A stretch of DNA of 64,000 nt from Chitinophagales bacterium (GTDB lineage Bacteria; Bacteroidota; Bacteroidia; Chitinophagales; LD1): positions 62,001-126,000 of the forward strand of contig JAEUVA010000012.1 in NCBI GenBank assembly GCA_016787045.1, given 5' to 3'. Below are positions 25,922 to 34,054 of this stretch, in pieces. Each line of letters opens with the position of its first letter. Within the stretch, counting starts at the first letter, position 1. The notes beneath the pieces are model-generated. The model made no database searches. It worked only from the letters and a program-made list of their open reading frames with translations, and had not been told where the DNA came from. The translations under genes and the position numbers were made by a program.

Positions 25922-27718
25922 TTACTGAACCAAAATGCTGTTGGGGAGCGTAATTTTAAACACAGTACCACCCGTTGGGTTATCGCCAATCATGATTTTG
26001 CCTCCCATACTATCCACAATCTTTTTGCAGATAGCCAACCCAATACCTGAGCCACTGTATGAGCGCTGGGTTTGCAACCTTTGAAAAATCTGAAACACTT
26101 TTTCGCGATAATGTTCCGGTATTCCTATTCCGTTATCAGCAATTGATATTTCAAACGAAGATTCTGCGTAAGTGCAACGCACTTTTACCATGGGTTTTTC
26201 GCTTTCGTTGTACTTAACTCCGTTAGCTATAATGTTCTGAAAAATTTGCAGTACCTGTGTGCGGTCGGCATTTATCTCCGGTAATTTCATGCCGCTGATA
26301 ACGGCTTTCTTTTCTTTGAGCAGTGTATCTAAGTTAAGTGCAATTTCATCTACAATGTTTGCCAATTTTACCCGCTCAATTTTGGGGTTGGCGTCTGCTT
26401 TGGCCAAACGAAGCAAGTCAATAATCAACTGCTCCATCCGTTTTGCGCCATCCAAAGCAAAACCAATAAACTCTGACTGCTGCTCTGTGATGTTGCCCCC
26501 CAAACTCTTTTTTACTAGCCCCATGTACGAGTAAATCATTCGCAGTGGCTCACGCAAATCGTGCGAGGCCACGTGTGCAAACTGTTTAAGCTCATTGTTT
26601 GAATTCTCTAGTTTCACCACATAGCGCTCTACCTCTTTGTTTTTCTCGCGAAGCAAATGTGCTTCGCGTTCTTTTATTTCGGCTTCAAACTTGCTTCGCT
26701 CTTTGGCTAATATGTTGAGCGAATCTGCTTTTGCCTTTTGAGCAACCAACTCTCTAAATTGTTTTTCGTATTCATAAGCTGTTTTGTAGTCTCCTAATCC
26801 GTAACTGGCTTCTGCTATGAGTTCTAATAGTTTATCATGCTCGGCTTTTATACCGCTTGCTTCGTAAATAGATTTTGCTTTAAAAAAATAATCCAATGCT
26901 TTTGCAAAGTCTTTCATTTGCAAGTAGGTGAGTCCGGTTTGGTGGTTCACGCTGCCGTTTAAATATGGATTATCTACCTGTATAAAGCACTCGTGCGCTT
27001 CTTGCAAATATGCTAAGCTTTTCTGAAAGTCGCCCAGGCGAGCCATGTACAAACCGGCATTGTTGCAACAAGAGCCAATGAGTGCCGCATCGCCATACGC
27101 TTTGGCTTTTTTGTAAGCGGCAGTAATGGTCTCTATTGCTTTATCGTGTTGCTGTAAGCGATTGTGGTAGTGATTGGCTAGTGCGGTAAGGCAGTTTATT
27201 TCCCCTCGGGTATTCCCGGCACGGTGATACAACTCTTGCGCTTTGGTGAGGTGCTCTATGCTTCCGAACACATCTTCGGTGTAACTAAACAATACAAAAT
27301 TATTGTAATACAAAGTGGGCAAACGTTCATTATCAAAAGCTGTCCGCTTTTCAATACCTTCTAACCGAGTAATGGCACTTTGGTAGTTTTTTTGGGCTTC
27401 GGGTATGTTTCCTTGCAGGTGATATACTACACCTAAAGCTGCTTCGTAGTGCGCCATCAAACTGTCATCATCATCGGCTATTAACTCACCTGCCTCTTGG
27501 GCGTACGATATACCTGTAGCGCTATCATTAAGTACCAGACTGTAAAAATTGGCTTTAGCCAACAATGCAAACGCGGCATTGCGCATATCCAAATTGGCTA
27601 TGGCTTTGCTGTAGGCATCGTTAATGAGCACAACTGCATCGCGGTTATGTTCGGTAATCATTTGCCGGGCTTGCTGAAGCAACTGCTCTACTTCGTGGTG
27701 TACATCATGGGCTATCAT
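25922..27718 (-). CDS. Cytosolic TPR sensor histidine kinase
   Basis: The start is set at ATG 27718 (MIAHDVHHEVEQLL); the frame from 27796 runs through a terminator hairpin and is unlikely. Residues about 50-325 hold tandem tetratricopeptide repeats and about 330-380 a coiled coil. A HisKA domain follows with phospho-acceptor His386 (ASHDLREP), then an HATPase_c domain with the N box (NIIANGVKYNE), G1 (ADNGIGIP), F box and G2 (GSGIGLAICKKIV). No membrane segment is seen, so it senses an intracellular partner. No response regulator gene is adjacent, so the partner is elsewhere. Confidence 0.9.
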   Translation of the reverse strand: MIAHDVHHEVEQLLQQARQMITEHNRDAVVLINDAYSKAIANLDMRNAAFALLAKANFYSLVLNDSATGISYAQEAGELIADDDDSLMAHYEAALGVVYHLQGNIPEAQKNYQSAITRLEGIEKRTAFDNERLPTLYYNNFVLFSYTEDVFGSIEHLTKAQELYHRAGNTRGEINCLTALANHYHNRLQQHDKAIETITAAYKKAKAYGDAALIGSCCNNAGLYMARLGDFQKSLAYLQEAHECFIQVDNPYLNGSVNHQTGLTYLQMKDFAKALDYFFKAKSIYEASGIKAEHDKLLELIAEASYGLGDYKTAYEYEKQFRELVAQKAKADSLNILAKERSKFEAEIKEREAHLLREKNKEVERYVVKLENSNNELKQFAHVASHDLREPLRMIYSYMGLVKKSLGGNITEQQSEFIGFALDGAKRMEQLIIDLLRLAKADANPKIERVKLANIVDEIALNLDTLLKEKKAVISGMKLPEINADRTQVLQIFQNIIANGVKYNESEKPMVKVRCTYAESSFEISIADNGIGIPEHYREKVFQIFQRLQTQRSYSGSGIGLAICKKIVDSMGGKIMIGDNPTGGTVFKITLPNSILVQ

Positions 27719-27780
27719 AAGAGCAATAGAAATGTGTGAAAGGATATACGATACCGCTACAAAATTGGGTTTGCCAGAGC

Positions 27781-27807
27781 AAAAAAAATCCGGCACTGTG
27801 TACCGGA
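27781..27807 (-). terminator. Rho-independent terminator of the 58-residue gene
   Basis: On the minus strand an 8-bp stem TCCGGTAC / GTGCCGGA (one wobble) with a 3-base loop at 27789-27807 is followed by eight T (27781-27788). It sits between the stop of the small gene at 27835 and the histidine kinase start at 27718. Confidence 0.75.
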
Positions 27808-27834
27808 AATTTTCTCATAATTGAATATCTATTT

Positions 27835-28011
27835 TTACTTACCCAACACTATAGCAGACCATGCTTGAGGGTTGTTGTACAAGTGAGTACCTGTTTTGGT
27901 GTACACTTTTTGGTATTTTTTGGTGGACTCTATTTTACCCCAGTTAGAAATTTTTTCGTTACCGGTAGAGATAAGTCCGAGAGCGTAAAGGATGGCCATG
28001 ATAAGTTCCAT
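27835..28011 (-). CDS. 58-residue orphan protein
   Basis: ATG 28011 gives MELIMAILYALGLISTGNEK and a 58-residue product; ATG 27999 (MAILYALGL) is an alternative. The N-terminal 14 residues are hydrophobic, and the rest is basic and aromatic (YQKVYTKTGTHLYNNP). The frame remains open upstream through a terminator hairpin, so the longer reading is rejected. The gene stands alone, with an ECF-type promoter upstream and its own terminator downstream, which supports a real transcript. No function is known. Confidence 0.6.
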   Translation of the reverse strand: MELIMAILYALGLISTGNEKISNWGKIESTKKYQKVYTKTGTHLYNNPQAWSAIVLGK

Positions 28012-28047
28012 ATTGTGGTGGTTTTGGTTTTTGAATGAATACCTACT

Positions 28048-28074
28048 GATACGGCACGGCTTTAAAAAGGTTAC
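28048..28074 (-). promoter_or_regulatory. Candidate ECF sigma factor promoter
   Basis: On the minus strand GTAACC (28069-28074) and CGTATC (28048-28053) are separated by 15 bases, giving AAC-N16-CGT, the usual ECF geometry. The pair lies about 40 bases upstream of the 58-residue gene start. Assignment to a given sigma factor is not possible; the ECF gene at 33518 is only one candidate. Confidence 0.5.
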
Positions 28075-28082
28075 AACATTTT

Positions 28083-28116
28083 CAAAAAAAAAGAGCCACC
28101 GCTGCGCGGTGGCTCT
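28083..28116 (-). terminator. Rho-independent terminator of acyl-CoA dehydrogenase gene
   Basis: A perfect 11-bp stem (AGAGCCACCGC / GCGGTGGCTCT) with a 3-base loop at 28092-28116 is followed on the minus strand by a T tract at 28084-28091. It lies 27 bases after the acyl-CoA dehydrogenase stop. Confidence 0.9.
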
Positions 28117-28142
28117 CAAAAACCTATAACCAATACAATGTA

Positions 28143-29951
28143 TTAATCCCAGAAACAATATCCGTTTTCGGCAATCAGGCGGTCTGCCACTGCTCTGCGT
28201 ACTTCTTTGGTGTTGATGATTTCGTACTTAGTGTAGCGCTTTAAGCCCATGAGCATCATGCGCAGTTCATCGCCAGAAGCAAAAGCCACTAAGCCCGATT
28301 TACCGGCTATATTAATACGATCCATAGCATCAAAGAAGAAGCATTTTACCATGTCCACATATATCTGAGCGGCTGCTTGCCCGTGCAGGTTCACTAATTT
28401 CTCGGCACGTAGCATGGCGCTTTCCATGACATATATATCCATAAGCATGTCTGCGCTGTGCATCAAAATTTCCTGCTCTTTTTCCAGACCCATCATTAGT
28501 TTTTGTACAGCGCTGCCGGCAACTAACAAAAATGCTTTTTTAGCATTCTTAAGTGCTTTGCGCTCAGCACCAAAAATATCGTCCGGGTCAGGTGAGCTCA
28601 TATCGGGCACGCTCATCAGTTCTTTCTGGATAGCCATACCGGGACCCATTAAATCTAACTTGCCTTTCATGGCCATTTTTAGTAACGCATCTATAGAAAG
28701 CATACGATTAATCTCGTTGGTGCCTTCAAAAATACGGTTGATGCGGCTATCGCGGTAAGAGCGTGCCATTGGGTACTCTTCGCTAAATCCGTAGCCGCCA
28801 TGTATTTGCAAGCCCTCATCCACTACAAAGTCTAACACTTCAGAGCCCACTACTTTCATAATAGCACATTCTACCTGATACTCTTCGGCACCACCGGTAA
28901 GGTATTCGGTCATGGTTTTGCCGGCTGCTTTTAGTTCATGTTCTTTTTGCAAAATCAAATCGCACAGGCGGTAAGAAGCACTCTCACCGGTCCAGGCACG
29001 AATGGCCATTTCTCCCAATTTACTTTTTATGGCTCCAAACTGCGCGATAGGTGTTTTGAATTGCTGACGTTCGTTAGCATAACGTACTGCCGCACCTATA
29101 GCGCGTTTTGCGCCTCCCAATACACCGTTGCCTAATTTGTAGCGGCCAATGTTCAATATCTGGAAAGCAATTTTGTGGCCTTTAGCAGGTTCGCCCAACA
29201 GATTTTCAACCGGAACTTTTACGTTATTAAAAAACACCTGACGGGTTGATGACGACTTGATACCCATTTTTTTCTCCTCCGCACCCAAACTCAACCCTTC
29301 CATATTTTTTTCTAATATGAATGCAGTGAATTTTTTGTCGTCACCATCAATTTTTGCAAACACAACAAACACATCTGCAAAGCCGGCATTGGTAATCCAC
29401 ATTTTTTGCCCGTTTACAATGTAATGCTTGCCATCTTCGCTCAATACAGCTTTGGTTTTTGCACCCAGCGCATCAGAGCCGCTCCATGGCTCTGTGAGGC
29501 AATATGCAGCTTTCCACTCTCCGGTAGCTAACTTGGGCAAATATTTTGCGCGCTGAGCATCGTTACCATAATACAATATAGGGCAAGTACCAATGCCGGT
29601 GTGTGCACCAATAGCTACTGATATACCATGCCCCCAGCCCAATACTTCGGTTACAAAACTGAATGTGGTCAAATCTTGCCCGCTGCCACCGTATTCTTCA
29701 GGAATGTGCAAACCCAACAAACCTAACTCGGCTGCTTTGTCTAAAATCTCTACACCTTTCATAGGGTCTTTATCCAACTCTTCCAGGCGCGGATCAATTT
29801 CTTTGGTAATAAAATCTTTGGTGGCTTGGCGGAGCATTTGCTGTTCCTCGGTAATTTCTTCGGGGATGTAAACATCCTGCCACTGGCTTTCTTTAATCAG
29901 AAACTCACCGCCTTTAAGTGGTGTGGTTTTGCTGCTGGTTGAAGTTGACAT
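28143..29951 (-). CDS. Acyl-CoA dehydrogenase
   Basis: This 602-residue FAD enzyme catalyses the first step of fatty-acid beta-oxidation (acyl-CoA to trans-2-enoyl-CoA). It has an N-terminal helical domain, the middle domain signature AAYCLTEPWSGSDA followed by QKMWITNAGFADVF, and the C-terminal IFEGTNEINRML with the catalytic glutamate region. An extra C-terminal helical extension of about 180 residues makes it longer than the classic 380-residue form. It is a close paralogue of the product at 40476-42272; both begin with LKGGEFLxKES. A TetR-type operator lies at 30005-30018, 54 bases upstream, and a strong terminator follows. Confidence 0.93.
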   Translation of the reverse strand: MSTSTSSKTTPLKGGEFLIKESQWQDVYIPEEITEEQQMLRQATKDFITKEIDPRLEELDKDPMKGVEILDKAAELGLLGLHIPEEYGGSGQDLTTFSFVTEVLGWGHGISVAIGAHTGIGTCPILYYGNDAQRAKYLPKLATGEWKAAYCLTEPWSGSDALGAKTKAVLSEDGKHYIVNGQKMWITNAGFADVFVVFAKIDGDDKKFTAFILEKNMEGLSLGAEEKKMGIKSSSTRQVFFNNVKVPVENLLGEPAKGHKIAFQILNIGRYKLGNGVLGGAKRAIGAAVRYANERQQFKTPIAQFGAIKSKLGEMAIRAWTGESASYRLCDLILQKEHELKAAGKTMTEYLTGGAEEYQVECAIMKVVGSEVLDFVVDEGLQIHGGYGFSEEYPMARSYRDSRINRIFEGTNEINRMLSIDALLKMAMKGKLDLMGPGMAIQKELMSVPDMSSPDPDDIFGAERKALKNAKKAFLLVAGSAVQKLMMGLEKEQEILMHSADMLMDIYVMESAMLRAEKLVNLHGQAAAQIYVDMVKCFFFDAMDRINIAGKSGLVAFASGDELRMMLMGLKRYTKYEIINTKEVRRAVADRLIAENGYCFWD

Positions 29952-30004
29952 ACGTAGTGTGTTTATTTTTTTAGAACACCGAAAGTAGAGAATTGTTTGA
30001 CTTT

Positions 30005-30018
30005 ACCAAACGGTTGGT
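30005..30018. promoter_or_regulatory. TetR-type operator (ACCAAACGGTTGGT)
   Basis: This near-perfect 14-bp palindrome, extended to TACCAAACGGTTGGTA, lies in the divergent gap between the acyl-CoA dehydrogenase and the crtD-like gene. Close copies stand upstream of fadN (46596) and of the TetR gene (47281), so it is probably bound by that TetR protein. Confidence 0.7.
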
Positions 30019-30076
30019 AGGGAAAATATTTTGGCAGTTTTGTCGCATAATTTAGGTTCAAATTTTTGCTGAACTT

Positions 30077-30086
30077 TTTGTTTAAT
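30077..30086 (+). promoter_or_regulatory. TTTGTTTAAT element before crtD-cruF
   Basis: TTTGTTTAAT lies 17 bases upstream of the chosen GTG start of the crtD-like gene. The same 9-base core TTTGTTTAA occurs three times before the ECF sigma gene, and its reverse form before the CarH-like gene. It is a candidate site for the carotenoid regulator. Confidence 0.45.
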
Positions 30087-30102
30087 CTTTTGTTTGTGGA
30101 GA

Positions 30103-31575
30103 GTGAAAAAAGTTAAACAGAGAGCCATCATCATTGGCTCAGGTGTTGGTGGCTTAGCAACGGCCGTAAGGTTAGCCAGAAAAGGATATGCGGTTACAGT
30201 GTATGAAGCCAATGCTTCGTATGGCGGCAAAGCCACAAAAATAGAACAGGATGGATTTTTTTGGGGGTTTGGCCCTTCCCTCTTTACCTTTCCGGAACTG
30301 CTGGATGAAGTGTTTACCGATTGCGGCAAAAATCCGGCTGACTATTACAAGTACCATCGCATAGACCCCATTTGCAACTATTTTTACGAAGACGGTACTC
30401 GGCTAAGTGCGTACGCTGATAGAGAAAAGTTTGCAAATGAATTGGAGTTAAAAACCGGTGAGCCCCGCAAAAACGTTTTGCAACACTTACAGCAGATTGC
30501 CAAAGTGTATCACCTTACAAAATCCATATTCCTTTTTAACTCGGTACACCGGCTAAAAACCTACCTCACCCGGAATGCATTAAAGGCATTATTCAACATT
30601 AAGATGATTGGCATCAATAAAAAAATGAATGCCGCTAACGAAGCACAGTTTAAAGACCCACGTGTGGTACAGCTTTTCAATCGTTATGCTACCTACAACG
30701 GTAGTGACCCATACTTAGCACCTTCTACACTTAATGTGATTGCACACCCCGAATACAATCAAGGAGGTTACTTTTTAGATGGCGGCATGCCCGACCTTTC
30801 GCGCTCGCTTTATCAGTTGGCCACCGAATTGGGCGTTCAATTTCAATTTAATAGTCTGGTACAAAAGATTTTGGTGGAGAACAAACAATCTACAGGTGTA
30901 GTGATAAACGGAGAGACAATAAAGGCCGATGTAGTAGTAAGTAATATGGATGTGGTTTATACCTACCAAAAACTGATGCCCGAGCAAAAAGCACCGAAAA
31001 AAATTATTGAACACCCTAAATCTACTTCGGCTCTAATTTTTTATTGGGGCATCAAAAAAGAATTTCCGGAATTAGACCTGCACAATATTTTTTTTAGTGC
31101 CAACTATGCCGAGGAGTTCCGGCACCTCACTCAACTAAAAACCATATACACCGACCCAACAGTATATGTATTTGCAAGTAAAAAATACCAACCCAAACAT
31201 GCCCCCGATGGCTGTGAAAACTGGTTTACGCTAATTAATGTGCCGCATGACGCGGGGCAAAACTGGAACGAACTTATTAAAGAAGCGCGCAAAAACATTA
31301 TTGCCAAACTCAGCAGAGCGCTCGGAGTAAATGTTGAATCGCTCATCGTATCTGAAACAATCAATTACCCAAAAACTATTGAGCAAAAAACACTTTCGTA
31401 TTTGGGAGCATTGTATGGGAGCGCATCAAATGATAAATATTCTGCCTTTTTAAGGCACCCCAATTTTTCGCCAACCATTAAGAACTTATACTTTTGTGGC
31501 GGCAGTGTTCATCCCGGTGGTGGGGTACCTTTGTGTTTGTTATCCGCTAAAATTATAGAAGGCCTTGTTGAGTAA
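30103..31575 (+). CDS. crtD: Carotenoid desaturase, CrtD-type (1-hydroxycarotenoid 3,4-desaturase)
   Basis: This 490-residue flavoprotein of the CrtI/CrtD family starts at GTG 30103 (VKKVKQRAIIIGSGVGG); a TTG at 30094 is also in frame. The FAD-binding GSGVGGLATA lies at the N-terminus, followed by EANASYGGKA and GFGPSLFTFPELLDEVF. The C-terminus has the family signature LYFCGGSVHPGGGVPLCLLSAK. Adjacency to cruF, whose first codons overlap this gene, and a separate true crtI at 34055 point to the 3,4-desaturase rather than phytoene desaturase. The reaction adds a double bond next to the 1-hydroxy group on the open end of the carotenoid. Specificity is inferred from context. Confidence 0.8.
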   Translation: MKKVKQRAIIIGSGVGGLATAVRLARKGYAVTVYEANASYGGKATKIEQDGFFWGFGPSLFTFPELLDEVFTDCGKNPADYYKYHRIDPICNYFYEDGTRLSAYADREKFANELELKTGEPRKNVLQHLQQIAKVYHLTKSIFLFNSVHRLKTYLTRNALKALFNIKMIGINKKMNAANEAQFKDPRVVQLFNRYATYNGSDPYLAPSTLNVIAHPEYNQGGYFLDGGMPDLSRSLYQLATELGVQFQFNSLVQKILVENKQSTGVVINGETIKADVVVSNMDVVYTYQKLMPEQKAPKKIIEHPKSTSALIFYWGIKKEFPELDLHNIFFSANYAEEFRHLTQLKTIYTDPTVYVFASKKYQPKHAPDGCENWFTLINVPHDAGQNWNELIKEARKNIIAKLSRALGVNVESLIVSETINYPKTIEQKTLSYLGALYGSASNDKYSAFLRHPNFSPTIKNLYFCGGSVHPGGGVPLCLLSAKIIEGLVE

Positions 31576-32230
31576 ATTTTCGTTCCTCCAAACCCACAAA
31601 GCCGCAAACGGAGCTATTGCGGTAATTGCTATAAACCATTTGATAGGCGTAGCTGGGCTAAACATGCACTCCTACCAAGAAACTTTTGCAAAAATATCGT
31701 GGCTTAATCTGCTTATTAGTTTCTTGTTGGTGCTTTTGTTTCATCAGCGGTTTAGTGTTGGATCTGTTTTCGCGTTACTGTTTGCTTTTACGCTGGGCAT
31801 GGCCGTAGAAGCCGTAGGCGTAGCTACGGGTTTTCCGTTTGGCACTTACACTTACTCTCCATTGTTTGGACTATCGGTGCTGAAAGTACCTTTAATTATA
31901 GGTATAAACTGGGCACTGCTGAGTTATTGCACAGCGCACGTAGTAAAAAAAATTTCGGGAAAGGTCTGGTTGCGAGTATTCACTGCTTCGTTAGCCATGA
32001 TGCTGCTGGACTTGTTGTTAGAGCCGTTTGCCATTCGTCATGGTTTTTGGGTTTGGGATGCCGTGTTTCCGCCAATCCAAAACTTTGCCTCTTGGTTTGC
32101 GATTTCGTTGCCAATTCAATGGCTAATGAGTAAGTATGTTAAAGAATCAACCAACCCTTTGGCCATACCATATCTGGTGATATTGGTACTGTTTTTAATT
32201 ACAGATTATTTGCTGTCTGCATTGATTTAA
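31565..32230 (+). CDS. cruF: Carotenoid 1,2-hydratase, CruF-type membrane protein
   Basis: This 221-residue polytopic membrane protein has about seven hydrophobic segments and the Caroten_synth (DUF422) pattern: GMAVEAVGVATGFPFGTYTYS, then LLDLLLEPFAIRHGFWVWD. Family members hydrate the 1,2 double bond of the psi end of gamma-carotene or lycopene derivatives. The start is a TTG at 31565 (or 31568), overlapping the crtD stop by 11 bases, which implies coupled translation; the first ATG comes 33 codons later and is too late. Its coupling to crtD suggests that the two enzymes act in sequence on the open end. Confidence 0.88.
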   Translation: MLSKFSFLQTHKAANGAIAVIAINHLIGVAGLNMHSYQETFAKISWLNLLISFLLVLLFHQRFSVGSVFALLFAFTLGMAVEAVGVATGFPFGTYTYSPLFGLSVLKVPLIIGINWALLSYCTAHVVKKISGKVWLRVFTASLAMMLLDLLLEPFAIRHGFWVWDAVFPPIQNFASWFAISLPIQWLMSKYVKESTNPLAIPYLVILVLFLITDYLLSALI

Positions 32231-32442
32231 ACTTTTTGAAGGAGCCATTGTTAATACGGCATGATTAGTCAGCTCAAAAGGTCTTTAATCTATTTCAACT
32301 TCAAAGTTTCTCGCCTTACTGCAACAAACTTTACGCTATCAAAATTGTATCGGTTGCCAGCGGTTTTGCGGTTTTGCAACTACAGTAACCACAGCACAAT
32401 AACCGACTTACCTACCCAGTGGAAAGGTCATAACCTGATGTT

Positions 32443-32458
32443 TTAAACAATCTGTACA
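32443..32458. promoter_or_regulatory. Candidate regulator site before the CarH-like gene
   Basis: TTAAACAAT (reverse complement of ATTGTTTAA) lies at 32443-32451, closely followed by TGTACA (32453-32458), about 10-25 bases before the regulator's own ATG. The core matches the TTTGTTTAA elements near crtD and the sigma gene, which fits autoregulation. The rest of the 32231-32468 gap shows nothing else I can support. Confidence 0.4.
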
Positions 32459-32468
32459 AAACACTTCT

Positions 32469-33380
32469 ATGTTTAACGTTTCCGAAAATATCTTTGACAC
32501 CGATATGGGCAGGTATTCAATCAAAGAAGTAGAAACACTTTCGGGCATAAAAGCACACACGCTGCGCATTTGGGAGCAGCGTTACGATATATTAAAACCC
32601 AAACGTACTGATACCAACATCCGTTATTACTCAGATGACCAACTGCGGCTAATACTCAACATCAGCACACTCAACCGGAGCGGATTTAAAATTTCGCGAA
32701 TAGCTGCCATGCGACCCGAGCAGGTGCGAGAAGAAGTGCTTAAAGTAGAAACCACACACGATGAGCCAGACTTTTTGCTGGATTCACTTATACATTCCAT
32801 GCTTGATTTTGATGAATATCGGTTTGAAAAAACACTCCACTCGGCCATTGTAAAAATGGGCTTTGAAGACGCTTTTACAAAACTGGTTTTCCCCTTTTTA
32901 ATCCGCACCGGGGTAATGTGGCAAGCTGGCAGCGTTAGAGTGGTTCAAGAACATTTCATCTCTAATCTTATTCGCAGAAAAATAAGCGCAGCCATAGACG
33001 GTATTTATGTAGAGCCCACAGACACTGCAAAGCGTTTTGTGTTGTTTTTGCCCGAAAACGAGAACCACGAAATTCTATTGCTGTTTACCGAATATCTTTT
33101 GCGCAAAAAAAACCACCATGTCATCTATCTGGGATGTTCTTTGCCGTTGTCTGAACTAGATTTTGTGGCTAAATCATTTAGGCCTGACTATCTGATTACT
33201 TACCTCACCATACCAGCCGAAGATACTTCGCTGACCACTTACGTTCAGCGAATATCAAAGGCACTGCCTACCTCAAAAATAATTGTTGGAGGATCGCAGA
33301 TTGCCTTTAGCCGCACTAAGTTGCCGGATAACTGCATTCCTATACACTCGGCTGAAGAGCTACTCACAGTGATAGGTTAA
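32469..33380 (+). CDS. MerR-family regulator with B12-binding domain (CarH/LitR-like photoreceptor)
   Basis: This 303-residue protein starts at ATG 32469 (ATG 32505, MGRYSIKEVE, is possible). Residues about 13-85 form a MerR winged helix (YSIKEVETLSG, HTLRIWEQRY, NIRYYSDDQL). A helical domain holds Trp151 and Glu161-His162 in exact W-x9-EH spacing, the cap motif of adenosylcobalamin-based CarH photoreceptors. The Rossmann-like B12 domain follows with His200 as likely cobalt ligand; the usual DxHxxG reads ENHEIL, so the glycine is replaced by Leu203. GCSLPLSEL and GGSQIAF loops are present. The expected role is repression of carotenoid genes in the dark and release by light. The altered glycine leaves B12 binding unproven. 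Confidence 0.85.
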   Translation: MFNVSENIFDTDMGRYSIKEVETLSGIKAHTLRIWEQRYDILKPKRTDTNIRYYSDDQLRLILNISTLNRSGFKISRIAAMRPEQVREEVLKVETTHDEPDFLLDSLIHSMLDFDEYRFEKTLHSAIVKMGFEDAFTKLVFPFLIRTGVMWQAGSVRVVQEHFISNLIRRKISAAIDGIYVEPTDTAKRFVLFLPENENHEILLLFTEYLLRKKNHHVIYLGCSLPLSELDFVAKSFRPDYLITYLTIPAEDTSLTTYVQRISKALPTSKIIVGGSQIAFSRTKLPDNCIPIHSAEELLTVIG

Positions 33381-33420
33381 TCAACAACCGAGTTTACTGA
33401 TAATCAATAGTTTAACATTT

Positions 33421-33494
33421 TTTGTTTAATCATTATTGAATTTGTTTAAACAAATATTTGGAGATGTGAGTTTATGCACATAAGTTTGTTTAAC
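33421..33494. promoter_or_regulatory. Triple TTTGTTTAA element with a 16-bp perfect palindrome
   Basis: The gap before the sigma gene holds TTTGTTTAAT (33421-33430), TTTGTTTAAA (33441-33450) and TTTGTTTAAC (33485-33494). The middle copy lies in the perfect palindrome ATTTGTTTAAACAAAT (33440-33455). A partial reverse copy, TTTAAACA, is at 33509-33516, directly before the ATG. Starts are 20 and 44 bases apart, close to whole helical turns, as expected for cooperative binding. The CarH-like protein is the obvious candidate. Confidence 0.5.
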
Positions 33495-33517
33495 TTTTAG
33501 AACAAATATTTAAACAC

Positions 33518-34045
33518 ATGAACTCTACACTAAACATCCACTCCGAATTCCAGCAATATGAGCGCATACTGCGCCCCTTTGCGTTCAATTTAACTCACAG
33601 CAAAGAAGAAACCGAAGATTTACTGCAAGACACCTTCTACCGTGCGCTGTCTAATGCCGATAAGTTTGCGGAAGGCACCAACATAAAAGCATGGCTATTT
33701 ACGATAATGCGCAACATTTTTATCAATAGCTATCGGAGAAAAAAACTTAGCCGTGTTACAGTTGATACTTCAGAAAACCAATACCTGCTCAACAGCACCA
33801 AGCGAGTAGAAAAAAACGACTCTGAGCGTTCTTTTCTTGCAGAAGACCTTCAAGCAGCACTCAATGATGTGAGCGATACATTTACCAAGCCGTTTTTAAT
33901 GTATTACAACGGTTTTCACTACGAAGAGATAGCACAAGAACTAAATCTACCACTGGGTACTGTTAAAAGCCGTATCTTTTTTGCCCGCAAAGAATTGCAA
34001 GCCCGTCTGAAAAACATGGGTATCATGAACTCATCACTTTCTTAA
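33518..34045 (+). CDS. ECF-family RNA polymerase sigma factor
   Basis: This 175-residue protein has sigma region 2 (FAFNLTHSKEETEDLLQDTFYRALSNADKF, then KAWLFTIMRNIFINSYRR) and region 4 (FHYEEIAQELNLPLGTVKSRIFFARKEL). No anti-sigma gene is adjacent. It is the first gene of a run with crtI, crtB, the cyclase and a methyltransferase (gap to crtI 9 bases), so it probably drives or amplifies carotenoid gene expression. The upstream palindromes place it under the CarH-like regulator. Confidence 0.93.
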   Translation: MNSTLNIHSEFQQYERILRPFAFNLTHSKEETEDLLQDTFYRALSNADKFAEGTNIKAWLFTIMRNIFINSYRRKKLSRVTVDTSENQYLLNSTKRVEKNDSERSFLAEDLQAALNDVSDTFTKPFLMYYNGFHYEEIAQELNLPLGTVKSRIFFARKELQARLKNMGIMNSSLS

Positions 34046-34054
34046 CCAAAAGTG

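Noticed and set aside
27718..27796. Longer histidine kinase start at 27796
   Set aside because: It would make the coding region overlap the terminator hairpin of the upstream small gene.
30003..30357. Minus-strand frames overlapping the start of crtD
   Set aside because: They are antisense to the conserved FAD motif of crtD and cover the operator region.
32261..32446. 61-codon frame between cruF and the regulator gene
   Set aside because: Composition is unlike a protein here, it has no recognisable motif, and it overlaps the likely promoter of the regulator.
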